From Nymphaea colorata (Eukaryota; Streptophyta; Magnoliopsida; Nymphaeales; Nymphaeaceae), in assembly GCF_008831285.2 (NCBI RefSeq), contig NC_045142.1:24303300-24367299 (forward strand): a stretch of DNA of 64,000 nt. Direction: 5' to 3'. Each line of letters opens with the position of its first letter. Within the stretch, counting starts at the first letter, position 1. Below are positions 25,101 through 36,650 of the stretch, piece by piece. The notes below the pieces were generated by a model. The model was given only the letters and a program-made list of their open reading frames with translations, ran no database searches and was not told where the DNA came from. A program made the position numbers and the translations under genes.

Positions 25101-25650
25101 TTTTTTTGGTATAATATATAGATTGTACACTCTAAATTTTGAACGTGAATTCTACGATAATATAATACTTACGACACTGCTTCAATTAAACGGGAAAAAG
25201 GTCTATGTTAAGTGGTACTGATCTACTAAGATGATATCTGTAAGATTGAGAACTTTATCATACTATAGTAGTCTTCCTATTCTCTTTCGTGAATGATAGG
25301 ATCAACTGAAGATTGGAGGCTAAGGCTTCAGTTGCTATTGGTGTTTCAACGTGTTCTGTGCTTATATTCATTTGAATGGCAATATGTAAGAAAAAAAAAA
25401 CAGCTACATTTTTTTCTCACTTCTAACAGCTCAGATAGAATGAATTGATTCAAACTTTCCAATAATTCCCTCCAGATGTTATAATTTTTTTTAAAGTTTC
25501 TGAAAAGATTTTACTTCATTTGAAATAAGGTACTAGTTTGCTGTTTTGACAAAATTGTGATATTAAACCTTACAGAGAAAGTTGATTCTGAAGTTCACGC
25601 ACAAGTACAGGTTAGGACTATGGAGACCGAGAGCTGACAGTTCCAAGTAA
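22140..25650 (+). CDS. IGR-motif protein, mitochondrial small ribosomal subunit mS41-like
   Basis: Three exons, 22140-22254, 22658-22806 and 25576-25650, join in frame to 112 aa. All borders are GT..AG. Residues 1-38 are rich in Ser, Arg and hydrophobics with no acidic residue (MATASSILNRLIPCRGG...), as in a mitochondrial presequence. The rest is one IGR/SAM-like domain: PEFLNGVGKG, then TRTLKLKKLGIPCKHRKLIL and HKYRLGLWRPR at the C-terminus. Known: this domain defines yeast Fyv4/mS41, a protein of the mitoribosomal small subunit. Inferred: a matrix protein of plant mitoribosomes. The third exon codes only 24 residues and sits 2.8 kb from exon 2, so gene finders may miss it; its Arg/Lys-rich sequence fits the domain exactly and continues the frame. 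No other gene is supported inside the long intron (22807-25575). Confidence 0.85.
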
Positions 25651-27602
25651 ATCATCCTTTTGTGTCCTCGTCTAGAAGCTAGCTGAATGGATGAGCTTCT
25701 GAATCGGTTGCTACTCACTGTTAATTGTGGTTGCAAGTCTGGTTTCTCATGTTGCCTTAAATGCACTTTTTCCTGTTCTTGTTCCTTCAAAAATAGGAGA
25801 GATGATTCCACATAGAGATTGGAACTGCTTTGTCTTCAGCTGGTGAACCTTGAAATTGATCTCTGCTTTACTTGCTTGGCAAAAGTCTCACCAGCTGTCA
25901 TGGTACTTTTACCTTGGGTCTTCTCTTTTCTTTGACACATTACTGTCACCTAGTTTTTGAAGCTAAGGGGGAAAGGTAGAATTACCTTTGGTTGCTGTCT
26001 GTGAGTGTTGTCACTATACAACATTATTCTTTCTTTGCTTCGATGTGAACTTTACCTTCGGGACAAGTATTTCGGATTCCTGATCATTTCTTCCGACATT
26101 CCGGTGGAAAGCGAGATATCGAGCAGTAACGATTCTTGATCATTTGGTCTCTGTGGAGCCATGGCAGCAGCGTCAATTGGTGATTCCGGTATAAGATTCG
26201 GTTAGGCTGCAGCAACAATTAGCAATCTACCTTGTGCATATTGTCCACCAAATTTCAGGCAAATCTCCAGCAACCGACCAGTAAACTAACCCTGAGATTC
26301 ATGTGCAATTGCTTAGATCAGCCACCTACAAGATTTAGTTAGGTCGATTGTTTGACCTCGAGGTGGTTCGATTGAGAGAGAGAGAGAGAGAGAGAGAGAG
26401 CAGCTTTGGAGGGGGAGACGAAATCTGTGAAGAAAACTCGAAAGAAAATAGAGTAGCCAAGGCTTTATCAACCCTTTTCAGAGAAAATAACTTGGTTCGA
26501 TTAAATCAAATTTTCACATCTTAAATTTTGACAGATAATTGATGTTATTCACCCATTTCCACAGTAATAAAGCACGCCCGACGATAGATGGTGCGGATGA
26601 TGAATTGATGATACCCACTTGTGATGAAGATGAATGGTGAAGATTGTTGGTTTCGTCCAAAATATGGTTTCCCAGATTCTACAATTTGCTCACTGCTCAT
26701 GCGTGGAGACCAAAATGAGCCGGATCAAACCTAATCCCCCTACGTCATAGCTTATCGACATTTTCAACGAGGAAAAGTTAAAATATTCAAAGAACATAGT
26801 TATGATAAACATTAGCACCATTAAGGTGGCTTTACTAAATTGCACGTCTTCAATATAAACCAGTAGGACCTGAAAAGAAAAAGAGAATTGGAATCGAGAA
26901 CCACGCGGAGCGCACATCGTCTGGTCAGACATGAATACTTTGGATTATCTTGGTTGCATACTGTCATCCACAATGTTTGACTGAGAACAAAGACTTGAAC
27001 ACCTGGTAAAGGAGATTTGCAACGAACACTTCTTCAAACCTCCACAAACTTGAGGAGGTTGGGACAGGAATTATGACCACCGTCAAACTGGTTTGTTGTA
27101 TTTTGCATCAAGTGACCGTAATTCTTTAGCAGTGGACACTTGTTTCACCCTCCACAAACTTGAGAAGGCTGGGCCATCAATTCTGAAGCACTCTCAAACT
27201 GGTTTGCTTGCTGTTGTATTTTGCATCAAGTGACCATAACCTCCAAAGATAATAAATCACTCGATGATCATCATTGGGTTCAAAATGAGCCTGATAGGAA
27301 AGTTTTCCATGACACCCAAATAATATTTTTCCGCTGAAATCAAACAACGGTGCCACACTCTGTGAGCCATTGGCAGCAAGATCCATGAAAGAAACTTCCC
27401 GAAATATTTCCTATTCCTCAGTACACAGCAGTTTTAGTATTTCCTGAAGAAAAACAACCATATTTACATATGCACAATCACAGACTTGTCGTCATCAGAA
27501 AGGTTGGGATTCCCTCTCAATCAAAACAAGCCAAGCTTGGATTGATACTCGAAATAGAATTACACCCTCCATTGTAAGCAGTGGCCATGCTTCATTGTTC
27601 TG
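25651..27602. other. intergenic between convergent genes
   Basis: 3' flanks of mS41 (plus) and of the membrane-protein gene (minus). A (GA)n run is at about 26373-26401. Two minus-strand open frames of 70-80 codons (26690-26932 and 27177-27386) show no known domain. No gene is supported. Confidence 0.5.
27039..27239. repeat. imperfect tandem duplication, period 110 bp
   Basis: CCTCCACAAACTTGAG at 27039 recurs at 27149, and CAAACTGGTTTG plus TTTTGCATCAAGTGACC recur in the same order. The second copy has a short insertion (GCTTGCTG) beside the CAAACTGGTTTG word. Divergence suggests an old local duplication. Confidence 0.8.
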
Positions 27603-29948
27603 TCAGCTCCTGTCATCCATACTTGCTCCTGAGGTCTGCTCTATAAAGCTACAATACAAGAAACTAGGATCAGATTCACAGGACCATAACGACAGTCAAC
27701 AGCAAGCAATGTCATCAACAAGATCCCAGTAAGAGGTCTTATTGAATAACTTCCTAAAACACTAATTGTGATCACTCAAGCTATTCTCTGCAGGTTCTTT
27801 GAAGGACTACAATTTTGAAATGTCATTTCAACTTTTTATTTTCTGCATTATTTTAGTTGAAGCAAAGTTATCTGTGGGGTACACATTCCACAGAGAAGAA
27901 AATTAAAATCTTGCCACTACAGAATGAATTTTAAGCATGTAGAAACCCAATTCTACAGAAAATAAGAGTACCAGACATAACTGAATGCTGCCAACAAACT
28001 GCTAGGCTTTGCACACTAAGAGTACCATGATTCAAGGCGCTTCTCCATATAGAATGTGGGTGGAACTCTAGGAGTTCACAAACAACAAGAAATACATTGT
28101 AGCAGGGAAGAAACACATTGGAATAGGTGCGCACTCATTATCAGAACCTACCTAGGAGAAGCAGATGCAAAAGCAGAAGCAGAGCTGCTGTCTACAGAGT
28201 TGTTGACGTTGAACTGTATTGAGATAAAGCCCGGCCTTCTTGCCATGGCAGGAATTGGCGAACCTTGAAATTTCATGCTAGAGTTGCTGTGAGAGAAGAC
28301 ACCTACAAGGTTGACATTCAAAAGGAGAAAAACGAAAAAGTCAGGTGCAACAATACAAGATCTTGATGAACAATTGGAGTTGCAAGGTACGTGAAGGGGA
28401 AGATATTCTTAAGACAATCTCCTCTAACTACATAGTATCTTTTCCTACGTGGTCGTCTCAAGGCATGGGCAATCCCAAGTATAAATTTTCCTCATCCTTA
28501 AGGCACAAGAAATCCAAATATCAAACAACACATATATAATGCAACATTGTCTAACATAAACTGGTCTGGTCCTTCTCTCACTTATGACAGATTCTGTTGA
28601 AGATAAAACCAATAATTTTGTCTTTTATGGTTGTTTAACATAAGAAAGTGTATAAATTGCTACATAAAATTGTTGGCAAATTTCTCTTATGCATTGGACA
28701 AAGTTTTTTTGAGAAGGATGCCTTGTCTTATAGCTTTTGTTACCATAAGGTGTTCTAATTTTTAATTGCTGTAGATGATTTTCAATAGGCACGTACCTGA
28801 TCAGAGGCATACTAAATAGCCGTGAGATTTGAAGAAAGCAAAATGGTTATGAATTATGATGATTGAAAAGAAAAGCCTGAAACTGTCAATAAAGGAGGGG
28901 TTGAGCGAGAAAGATGGAAGCAGAAACTATAGTTGCATGAGGTACTAAATGCCTACAACTGTTGATGCAAAGCAGATTGAGACAAGGATTTGGTTTGTAA
29001 GATAGAATAAAGGACATCAAGGAAGGATTCTGTATATTGAAGGACCCATCATATGCATTCAGCGATATACTTGACAATGGAACCGTTTCAAATCAGAATG
29101 ACAAACCATGACATGTTCTTGCCGAAACTAACGTTAGCCAATGAAGAGGATGTCAACCAGAAATAGTAAAGCAAGCGAAAGTTGTAGAATTATGTATATC
29201 TCCAGAAATGGTTTCACTCGGAAGCATCTTAACAGACACGTGATTAAAATAAAAATGTACCAGAAGTGCCCCTCTAACTTACATATATTTGCTTTTAATC
29301 AACATCATTATTTAGAAAATCATAAATCACACGATATGAGAGACAGGTAGACGTAATGACCATCTCCCAGAAAACAATAATAAGAACATAGTGTCTACCT
29401 TGCAGAATTATAACCAGGCAAAAGAGAATTGTGATGATCATGGCACAGAGGCTACCACTTGAAGATGATGATGCCTTGTTAGCTTTCATCTTCTTCAAAG
29501 CTTTCATCCTCTCAACCCTTGCTCGCTTCAGCATTGCAATCTCTGAAATCCGCTCGACTAACTTCATATCTGCAGCATCCAATGACGGTGCTTTAGGAGG
29601 GCGGGGGGGTTTAGGTGGCTTTTTACAGCCTAGTTTCCTGGGTTTTTCACCGTCAAGTCTTTTTTCTCTGAGACTCGCCTTGTCTTCCATTAACTTTCTC
29701 ATTGCTGATAATTCTGGGTCTTCTTGATAAACATCTGAATTATAGGTTGCATTATTGGATAAATTTTGACCATCCACCCCTCTGATAGGTCCATCCAACA
29801 TAACAAAGTTGCTCCTACCTATTACAGGCGATCGCCTTGACTGTTCAGTGCCAGAAGTAGTAACTTTTGAATCTTCTTCGGTGCAGTTTATTCTACCGCT
29901 CTCCAAGTCCAGGATACACTCCCTTTCTGTTTTACCAGTCTGATCCAT
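27603..29948 (-). CDS. plant single-pass membrane protein of unknown function
   Basis: Coding exons on the minus strand: 29948-29399, 28302-28152 and 27648-27603. They join in frame to 248 aa with GT..AG introns. Seen: an acidic, Ser-rich N-terminus (1-80), a charged segment (81-110), a proline/lysine stretch KPPKPPRPPKAP (110-121), a Lys/Arg-rich probable coiled coil (about 126-157), a poly-Ser run, then one hydrophobic span at about 166-185, followed by a Ser-rich tail containing FQGSP. I recognise the layout (coiled coil, C-terminal anchor, FQGSP tail) from uncharacterised plant transmembrane proteins but know no function. The last exon has only 15 codons plus part of one; without it the protein would stop two residues into the second intron. 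The single hydrophobic span suggests a type II or tail-region anchor; topology is not determined. Confidence 0.8.
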
Positions 29949-31700
29949 AGTTGTCCCTTTGGTTTAGCAGAAAAAGGCCACAACATTCATCACATACACG
30001 ATGTACCGACAATTTCCAATACAACCACTTTCCACTTTTCTGAGCGTGAAGTTTTCAGTGTTTGGCATCAAAATTCATGCAAGAAATTTTCTGAAGAAGA
30101 GAAATCACGGACATGAAAAGATGATACAGACTGAAGGAACCACCAGTAGGATCATCTCAAACAATCCAGAGTCCCAACAACCTAAGAACCTACCTTCCTT
30201 AACGATCCTTCCACACTCGGTATTACATATAATACGAAACAGTCAGGAGGTCACAACGATAGGTAGGATCTGCAATTTCATGTTCTCTGGAAGCGCCAGT
30301 ATAAAGGAATCTCAACCTTTGTTAAAAAAATATATGCCTCCAGACATAGCATAAGTGTCTATGCTCTCTTTTCCCTTCCCAATTTCACATAAGCATCAAA
30401 CTGTGAAAAACTTCAATGTATAAAAACCGCCACCAATAACCAAGTAATTCAGCACTCGATCCCCAAATTCCAAGCTGGCATCTTCAGCCTACACCATTCT
30501 TTGACTGTTCACATCCTACAATTAAAACATAAAATCTTAATCAACAACCAAGGAAGACAACACAGAGAAAACACATAACAGGCGAACTAAATGATAATAT
30601 TAATATCCTCTTCTTTTATGATAGAGAAGCTGGAGGACAACCCAATGGGGTTCAAACCTGACACCCCTGGTTGTGATGCTAACGCCTGACATTCCAGCTA
30701 TGCCATTTTATCTCAATCTATGTCATTCAAGAAAACAAAAAACTAAAGCAAAAATTTGAATGGGAAATTTTATTCCGTAGTTCGCATAAAAACCAACAAG
30801 AGAAAGAAGGAATGAATCCATAAAATTGCACTCAAGCAATGTCACCCATTTCCACCGCCCAATGCAGCTAGAGATTGCAAGTTACACGATAATTTGCCTT
30901 TTGTCGTTTCAAGAGAAGGACACAAGAAGATAAGAAAACAACCCTTTCAACGAGAGAAAGAAAGAAACTTCGATCATCGTGAGAAAATTTCTCTTCCAAA
31001 ATTTCTCTTCCGCATCACTTGAACAACTAGCAGAAATTGATTGAATCTGGCCGAGAAAATATTTCACCCGATGATCGCAGAAATGCCAATTAATAAAGGA
31101 AACCCTCCAACGACGACCTCCAATCAGAATCAACCAACAAAAGAAAAGTATATATGATATCCAAAAACAGTGATTAAAAAATCCAACTAGGAGACTCTAT
31201 TGCCCCAACCTAATCCTACGCCAGGACACCGAAAAAAAAAAAACAGAATGCATTTACCACCAGAACAAGACAAGAACATTCGCGGACACCAAATGCGCCT
31301 CGAGAAACACGAATCGCCCTTCCCCTCTATAACCTAAAACCCTTAGATTACTAACTCTGAACAACCAAGAGAAACCCAAAAATCATCAGCGGGAATGCAC
31401 CCGAAAGAACAAGGAAAAAGAAACGCATAAAACACCAAAATGCAATATCCAATCCCTTGAAGAAAAGCTCATCTGAAGACATTCAAAGAAACCCAACAAG
31501 GTAAAAGACTCACAAAAGGAGGAAGAAATGGAGCACCCACAATTTGCAGAAGATCGACAGAGAGGAGGAGGAGGAGGTGACAAGGAGAACAATGTACCTC
31601 GACGAATAGGCAAACCCGGGCCAAGAGAGAGAAAGAGAGAGAGAGGCGAATCGTCAGAATCCGCCGTTTCCTAAGCGTCGAAGGATATCTGGTAAATACG
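29949..31700 (-). other. upstream region of the membrane-protein gene, possible 5' UTR intron
   Basis: On the minus strand a CT-rich leader-like block (about 31690-31598) ends with GAG and a GTACATT donor. A possible acceptor (ACCAAAG) lies about 10 bases before the start codon. This would give a 5' UTR exon and an intron of about 1.6 kb. Inference only. Open frames of 74-117 codons in this interval match nothing known. Confidence 0.35.
30636..30715 (-). repeat. tRNA-like SINE fragment
   Basis: Minus strand reads ATAGCTGGAATGTCAGGC, then about 30 bases on, a good B box GGTTTGAACCCC. No cloverleaf forms. Probably the head of a tRNA-derived SINE inside the presumed 5' UTR intron. Confidence 0.4.
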
Positions 31701-32158
31701 ACATCTGTCAGAAAAGGTCAAAAAATAAAGAAGATAAAAGAAAAGAGAAAAGTAGAAAAAATTAATTTACGGAGGAAGAAGACGAGTGCAGAACGGGAAA
31801 ACTGGATAAGGAAGAATCAAAATCAACTCTCTCTCCCCTTTCTTTAATATTTTTCTATTTTTTTCTTTCACTTTTTCTCTTTAGTGTTTGCCAGACAACA
31901 GAAAGAAAAAATTGGCAAATTAAAGAGCTAATGGGTGGCCATCGTCCAATGACTAAAGAGAAAAAGAAAAACAAAAAATAGGAGTTTAAATTTACAATGC
32001 AACCGTCTTCGCTAAAAGTTTTACGTCACATGCATACGGCAGTCGACAAATCCACTTATTCGTTTTTTTTTTTTTACTTGTCTGCAACTTTTTTTGTTTC
32101 TTTGCTTTAATTTATTTAGTAATTTAAAAAGACAATGAAGAAGATATTTATGTCATTG

Positions 32159-32312
32159 AAACACATGTTTTTAGAATATCATATTCAAGAACATCATATT
32201 TTTATTCCGAAGAACATGTTATGAATGTCGTTGGTCAATTAATTGATCAAATGCTAGATGTAATCACTCTTTTTTATAAGATGAGAATATGATATTCTAA
32301 AAACATATGTTT
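32159..32312. repeat. foldback (MITE-like) element with 28-bp arms
   Basis: The arm at 32159-32186 (AAACACATGTTTTTAGAATA onward) is the reverse complement of 32285-32312 with one mismatch, separated by 98 bp. The inverted similarity may extend outward weakly. AT-rich and non-coding. Looks like a small foldback transposon or its inner arms. Confidence 0.75.
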
Positions 32313-32757
32313 AAAAAACTTAATGTTCTTAAGAAACACCCTTTATATTATTATTTTTTTCGTTTTCTTTTTAAATTTTACAAGTAATGGCTGAGTCAAC
32401 AACTTTTTTTTTTGGTTGAGAGGCACTTAAGTTGACGACACAAATTTAGTATGGGCACCGTATATAATTTTCAAGTCGTGAACATTGTAATGAAATTTTT
32501 GATAGGGTGGTGTGGGCAGTGGTCGACACACAATGACAATATTTTAATTCTAACCTTAAGCTTGAGCGGGAATTTGATGTAAATCCACTAAGTGTTGTAA
32601 ACTGGTTAAATTTTTAAAACGTAAAAAATTTCATTCTTATTTGTTGAACATCATGCCCACAGCATTTCCTTTGTTCTTGTTTTTTTTTTTAAGAAGAAAA
32701 ATTATCTGGGGAAAACTCTTTTTATTGTTCAACGAAAATAAACTAGTTGGTACTTTA

Positions 32758-32808
<51 letters not shown>

Positions 32809-33291
32809 TCAAATACCAAAGACATGAGCTACATATATTATCTAAAAACATGGTCTAAAACATGTAGCTACAATTTGTAGGCATAACTTTCAAAAGATTT
32901 TTTAAAAGCATTTAAGGGGTCAAAATTTTCATAACTGAAAGGTTAAGATTTTTACCCAAATGGGTTTTAATAGATGGACGTGGGCAAGTGCCCACACGAG
33001 CCCACACTTGGGAAAATTCATTGAAATTGAAAAAAGAAAAGGAGCGGTATTGGGAAAACAAAAGCTGATTGAAGGTGGGCTTTATGAAACAGGGTTTTGC
33101 CGTTATTGAGATTTTCTTGGCGGCGTTTCCCCCACCGTAACGCTATCCCGTCTAAAGGTTTTTTTCTCTTTTGTCGGGACTATAAAAAGATGCATACTTT
33201 TCTCATGACTTCACATGGAATGCCCTTTTCCATTTTATCAATTTGAAGTCTGCCTAACAAACGTTTTGGTTTTGAAAAACAAAAAATAAAA

Positions 33292-33293
<2 letters not shown>

Positions 33294-33358
<65 letters not shown>

Positions 33359-33479
33359 ATTTGTGGCTTTGAATTGGAATAGAAGAAGATTCTCTCTCTT
33401 TCTCTCTTTAAAATTTGGACGATTTTTTATAGCAAAATCCATTACATCTACTTTCAAACATGTACACAAACAGTTTCTC

Positions 33480-33571
<92 letters not shown>
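33294..33571. repeat. two palindromic composite microsatellites (CT)n(TA)n(GA)n
   Basis: At 33294-33358 and again at 33480-33571 a CT run passes directly into a TA run and then a GA run. Each unit is its own reverse complement overall and could fold into a long hairpin. Between them lies about 120 bp that includes more short CT runs. Confidence 0.95.
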
Positions 33572-33574
<3 letters not shown>

Positions 33575-33788
33575 GTAAAGGAGTGAAAACGACCTTCAAA
33601 ATAGCTGGATTAATTTCAAGTTTTTTTTAAAGCTTTATAATTTTAGAGTAGAAAGGATGACTAACAGCTGTCACATGTAAAAGTTACTTTAAAAAATCAA
33701 AATAAAATTTATTATTTATCTATTTGGTAGACATACTTTTACGACCGAACAGATGACCGATAGTCAGCTCGGGATAACTCTGACATAA

Positions 33789-33790
<2 letters not shown>

Positions 33791-33879
<89 letters not shown>
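33791..33879. repeat. (TA)n array of about 88 bp
   Basis: Uninterrupted TA dinucleotide array. A second one of about 85 bp lies at 34421-34506. Length in an assembly may be unreliable. Confidence 0.95.
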
Positions 33880-33880
<1 letters not shown>

Positions 33881-34417
33881 CAAGCGGCGTACATAGAAAT
33901 TATAGAGTTTTCTATCTACTCTTTCACTTGGAGGCAAGAGAAAAAAAGAGAGGCTTCGGCTTCTTTGAAGTATCGTCCTCATACTTAATTAAAGAGCCAA
34001 TAAACAAAACAAGGTGAATTATTAAGTTGTTGATTTTTTAATATTTATAAGAACCACCTAAAATTGTAGAGCAGAAGAGTACAAGATAACATATATATCA
34101 AATTAAGCACTACCTTACACGATAATAATTTTTTACGGATTTAGTAAAATCCATGGTTTGTACATCTGCCATGTCTTGGCATAAACCAACAAAAAGCTGC
34201 CAAATCCTAATTATTTTATTTAAACAATAAAAAAAAAAGGCGACCATCTTTAAGACATTAAATTCGTCTTAACTTGCATCTTCATTGAATTGGAATATTC
34301 TAGAAGCTTACTTACAAGCATCCACAAACTTCTTTAAAGTTAAAAAAAATAATAATACACATATCCACTATGAGCTACACATTCAATTCAATTTTGCAAG
34401 GAAACCTAACATAGCCG

Positions 34418-34508
<91 letters not shown>

Positions 34509-35103
34509 TATAATGTTGGTGCTCCTGCCTCTTGTTCATAGGGCACTATATTTGGTTTTCATAAATGTAAAATGTTGGCATTTATAGAACTCGGAAAAAG
34601 AATTGTGCAAATCAGGTATATAAATTATAGTATATGAAATTTTTGAAATTGTTAAACCAGATTTTTATAAAATTATGTAAACCAAAAATATAAGTCAGAT
34701 GTAGAACGATCCGAGTCTTCTCTGAAAATTCAATTCAAAGATCAAAATTTCAATATTTTTATGTTCTTACTCTTCTCTCCTGTTTGTTGAGTGCTTTATA
34801 CAAAAGAATCGGTGGGGAACGACGCTTGAGACATGGATGTTATGTTAATGTTTTCCAATAAGAAGTTGCTTTAAGTTAGGCACCCCAACTTTATTCATAA
34901 AGAAACATTGTGTACCTTAATGTATTAAAACCTGAAAACCAAAATAAAAATAATGTATCCCTTGAACGTCAATAGAACTTTATACACCAAAAAAGTATGG
35001 TCAAAGTCTGCATTGTAAGAAATATATATTATTTTTAAGCAAGAGTTGATTAGACCAGCGGATAAGGGGGTGGTTTGTACGTGCAAACACGCACACTCAC
35101 ATA

Positions 35104-35330
35104 ATTTTTTTTTTTTTTCAGAGTGAATGGTTCATCTATCTACCTCTCCGAAAAGAGGCAACTACGTCATCTTTGTGCCCATCAACCCCGTTGTTCACAA
35201 AGCTTGCGTTGGGACTTATTACGGTTTAGAAGATGAATGCAGTGGATTGTGACAGCAACCAAGAGATTTGAACCTCAGACCCTTTTGAAGTGGTTTGTCT
35301 TCCGCCAAGTGCACTACAATCCCTCAAGGT
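35104..35330 (-). repeat. tRNA-derived SINE with target-site duplication
   Basis: On the minus strand the head at 35330 has an A-box-like TAGTGCACTTGGC and, about 40 bases on, a B box GGTTCAAATCT, and the element ends with a run of about 14 A (35105-35119). It is flanked by CACTCACATA (35094-35103) and CACTTACATA (35331-35340), a 10-bp direct repeat with one mismatch. Head, tail and duplication together make a SINE insertion very likely; about 227 bp, no coding capacity. Confidence 0.85.
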
Positions 35331-35476
35331 CACTTACATACAATTAATTGCTTTCAAAATAAGGCTGGTTTTTCCACATCTCATTTCCTTTTTTCCCCTC
35401 TTTCACCTACTTTTTTTTATCATATTTTCTTTTTAAAAATGATATTTTAGAATTAATAAATTCTAAATTCATTTTA

Positions 35477-35527
<51 letters not shown>

Positions 35528-35532
<5 letters not shown>

Positions 35533-35641
35533 AACCAGCTGAACCGTTAGCTGTTTGCTTCATCTCTCAGTTCTATGATTCTATCTCTGGGTCATATCAT
35601 AAAAAAAAATATCTAGTTACACTACAAAAATATTTAATTTT

Positions 35642-35677
<36 letters not shown>

Positions 35678-36322
35678 GATTTAAATGGAGAAATGCTTTT
35701 GTCTCTCGCAACACATTGTCTGATGCATAATCACTCTCAACTGATGCTTTTTATTGAGTAGGCATGATGGATGAAGATTCAGATGCCCGGAAGATTTCAC
35801 CTTCTTCATATATTGTGTCAGGAAAACTGGTAGTCATCAAACCCTATACACCAAATTAATTGTGAATTTTATGAATTATCGATTTGAAGAAGATCCAATG
35901 ATAGAAACTAAAATCGAAACCAAGTTGTGTCCATCACGTTAGAGAAAATTAGATTATTTACTTGCAATTTTTTAGGGGCATTTTTTTCTCTTAAAAATAG
36001 AGCTTAGCTTATATTTTTTTTAACTTAATCTCCAGACCACCACCACATATGATCATCATAAGACTCTCATAATCTCGTATGTGAGAGTGTAAAAATATAT
36101 GATCCGAAAGTTGATACAAATCTTGTCCAGATGTCAATGGATTGTAGCAGCTATGAGTGTGAAAGATACGACTCATTGTTGGGTGGTGGGTACCGCTATC
36201 CTCTGCCCATAGAAAAAGCCACAAACCCACTGCTTCAATGCAGTGGTATTTGAAGATGACTATGTCTTTTAAAGGGACGACTTCAATATACGCTAAATTC
36301 TCTCTCTCCCTCTCTCCCTCTC

Positions 36323-36353
<31 letters not shown>

Positions 36354-36443
36354 CTGGTTCAATACAGTGGTATTTGAAGATGACTATGTCTTTTAAAGGG
36401 ACGACTTCAGTATACGCTAAATTCTCTCTCTCCCTCTCTTCCT

Positions 36444-36531
<88 letters not shown>

Positions 36532-36650
36532 GTGTGTGTGTGTAAAATTAGATATTTTTGTGGTGTAACTAGATTTTTTTTTTGTTGATATGACCCAGAG
36601 ATAGAATTGAGAGATGAAGCAAACAGCTAACGATTCAGCTGGTTTCCAAT
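35528..36650. repeat. long inverted repeat with arms of about 120-127 bp
   Basis: The left arm 35528-35654 (starting TTGGAAACCAGCTGAACC) is the reverse complement of 36530-36650 (ending GGTTCAGCTGG-like, TTTCCAA), with a few substitutions and an 8-bp gap in the right arm. TA or CA/TG arrays border the arms. The spacer (about 875 bp) has no recognisable gene. It may be a TIR transposon remnant or a local inverted duplication. Confidence 0.85.
36241..36445. repeat. tandem duplication, period 124 bp
   Basis: CAGTGGTATTTGAAGATGAC at 36241 recurs at 36365, and the following 60 bases up to the CT-rich run are identical except for one base. Each copy ends in a CT run followed by TA runs. Lies inside the spacer of the inverted repeat at 35528-36650. 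Confidence 0.9.

Noticed and set aside
24724-25221. 165-codon open frame inside the long mS41 intron
   Set aside because: No recognisable domain, AT-rich low-complexity ends, and it lies in an intron supported by the exon join.
33408-33599. Open frames reading Tyr-Ile, Ser-Leu or Arg-Glu repeats over TA/CT/GA arrays
   Set aside because: They are translations of dinucleotide repeats on both strands, with no start context or domain. The same applies at 16057, 17916, 33764, 34285, 36374 and 36445.
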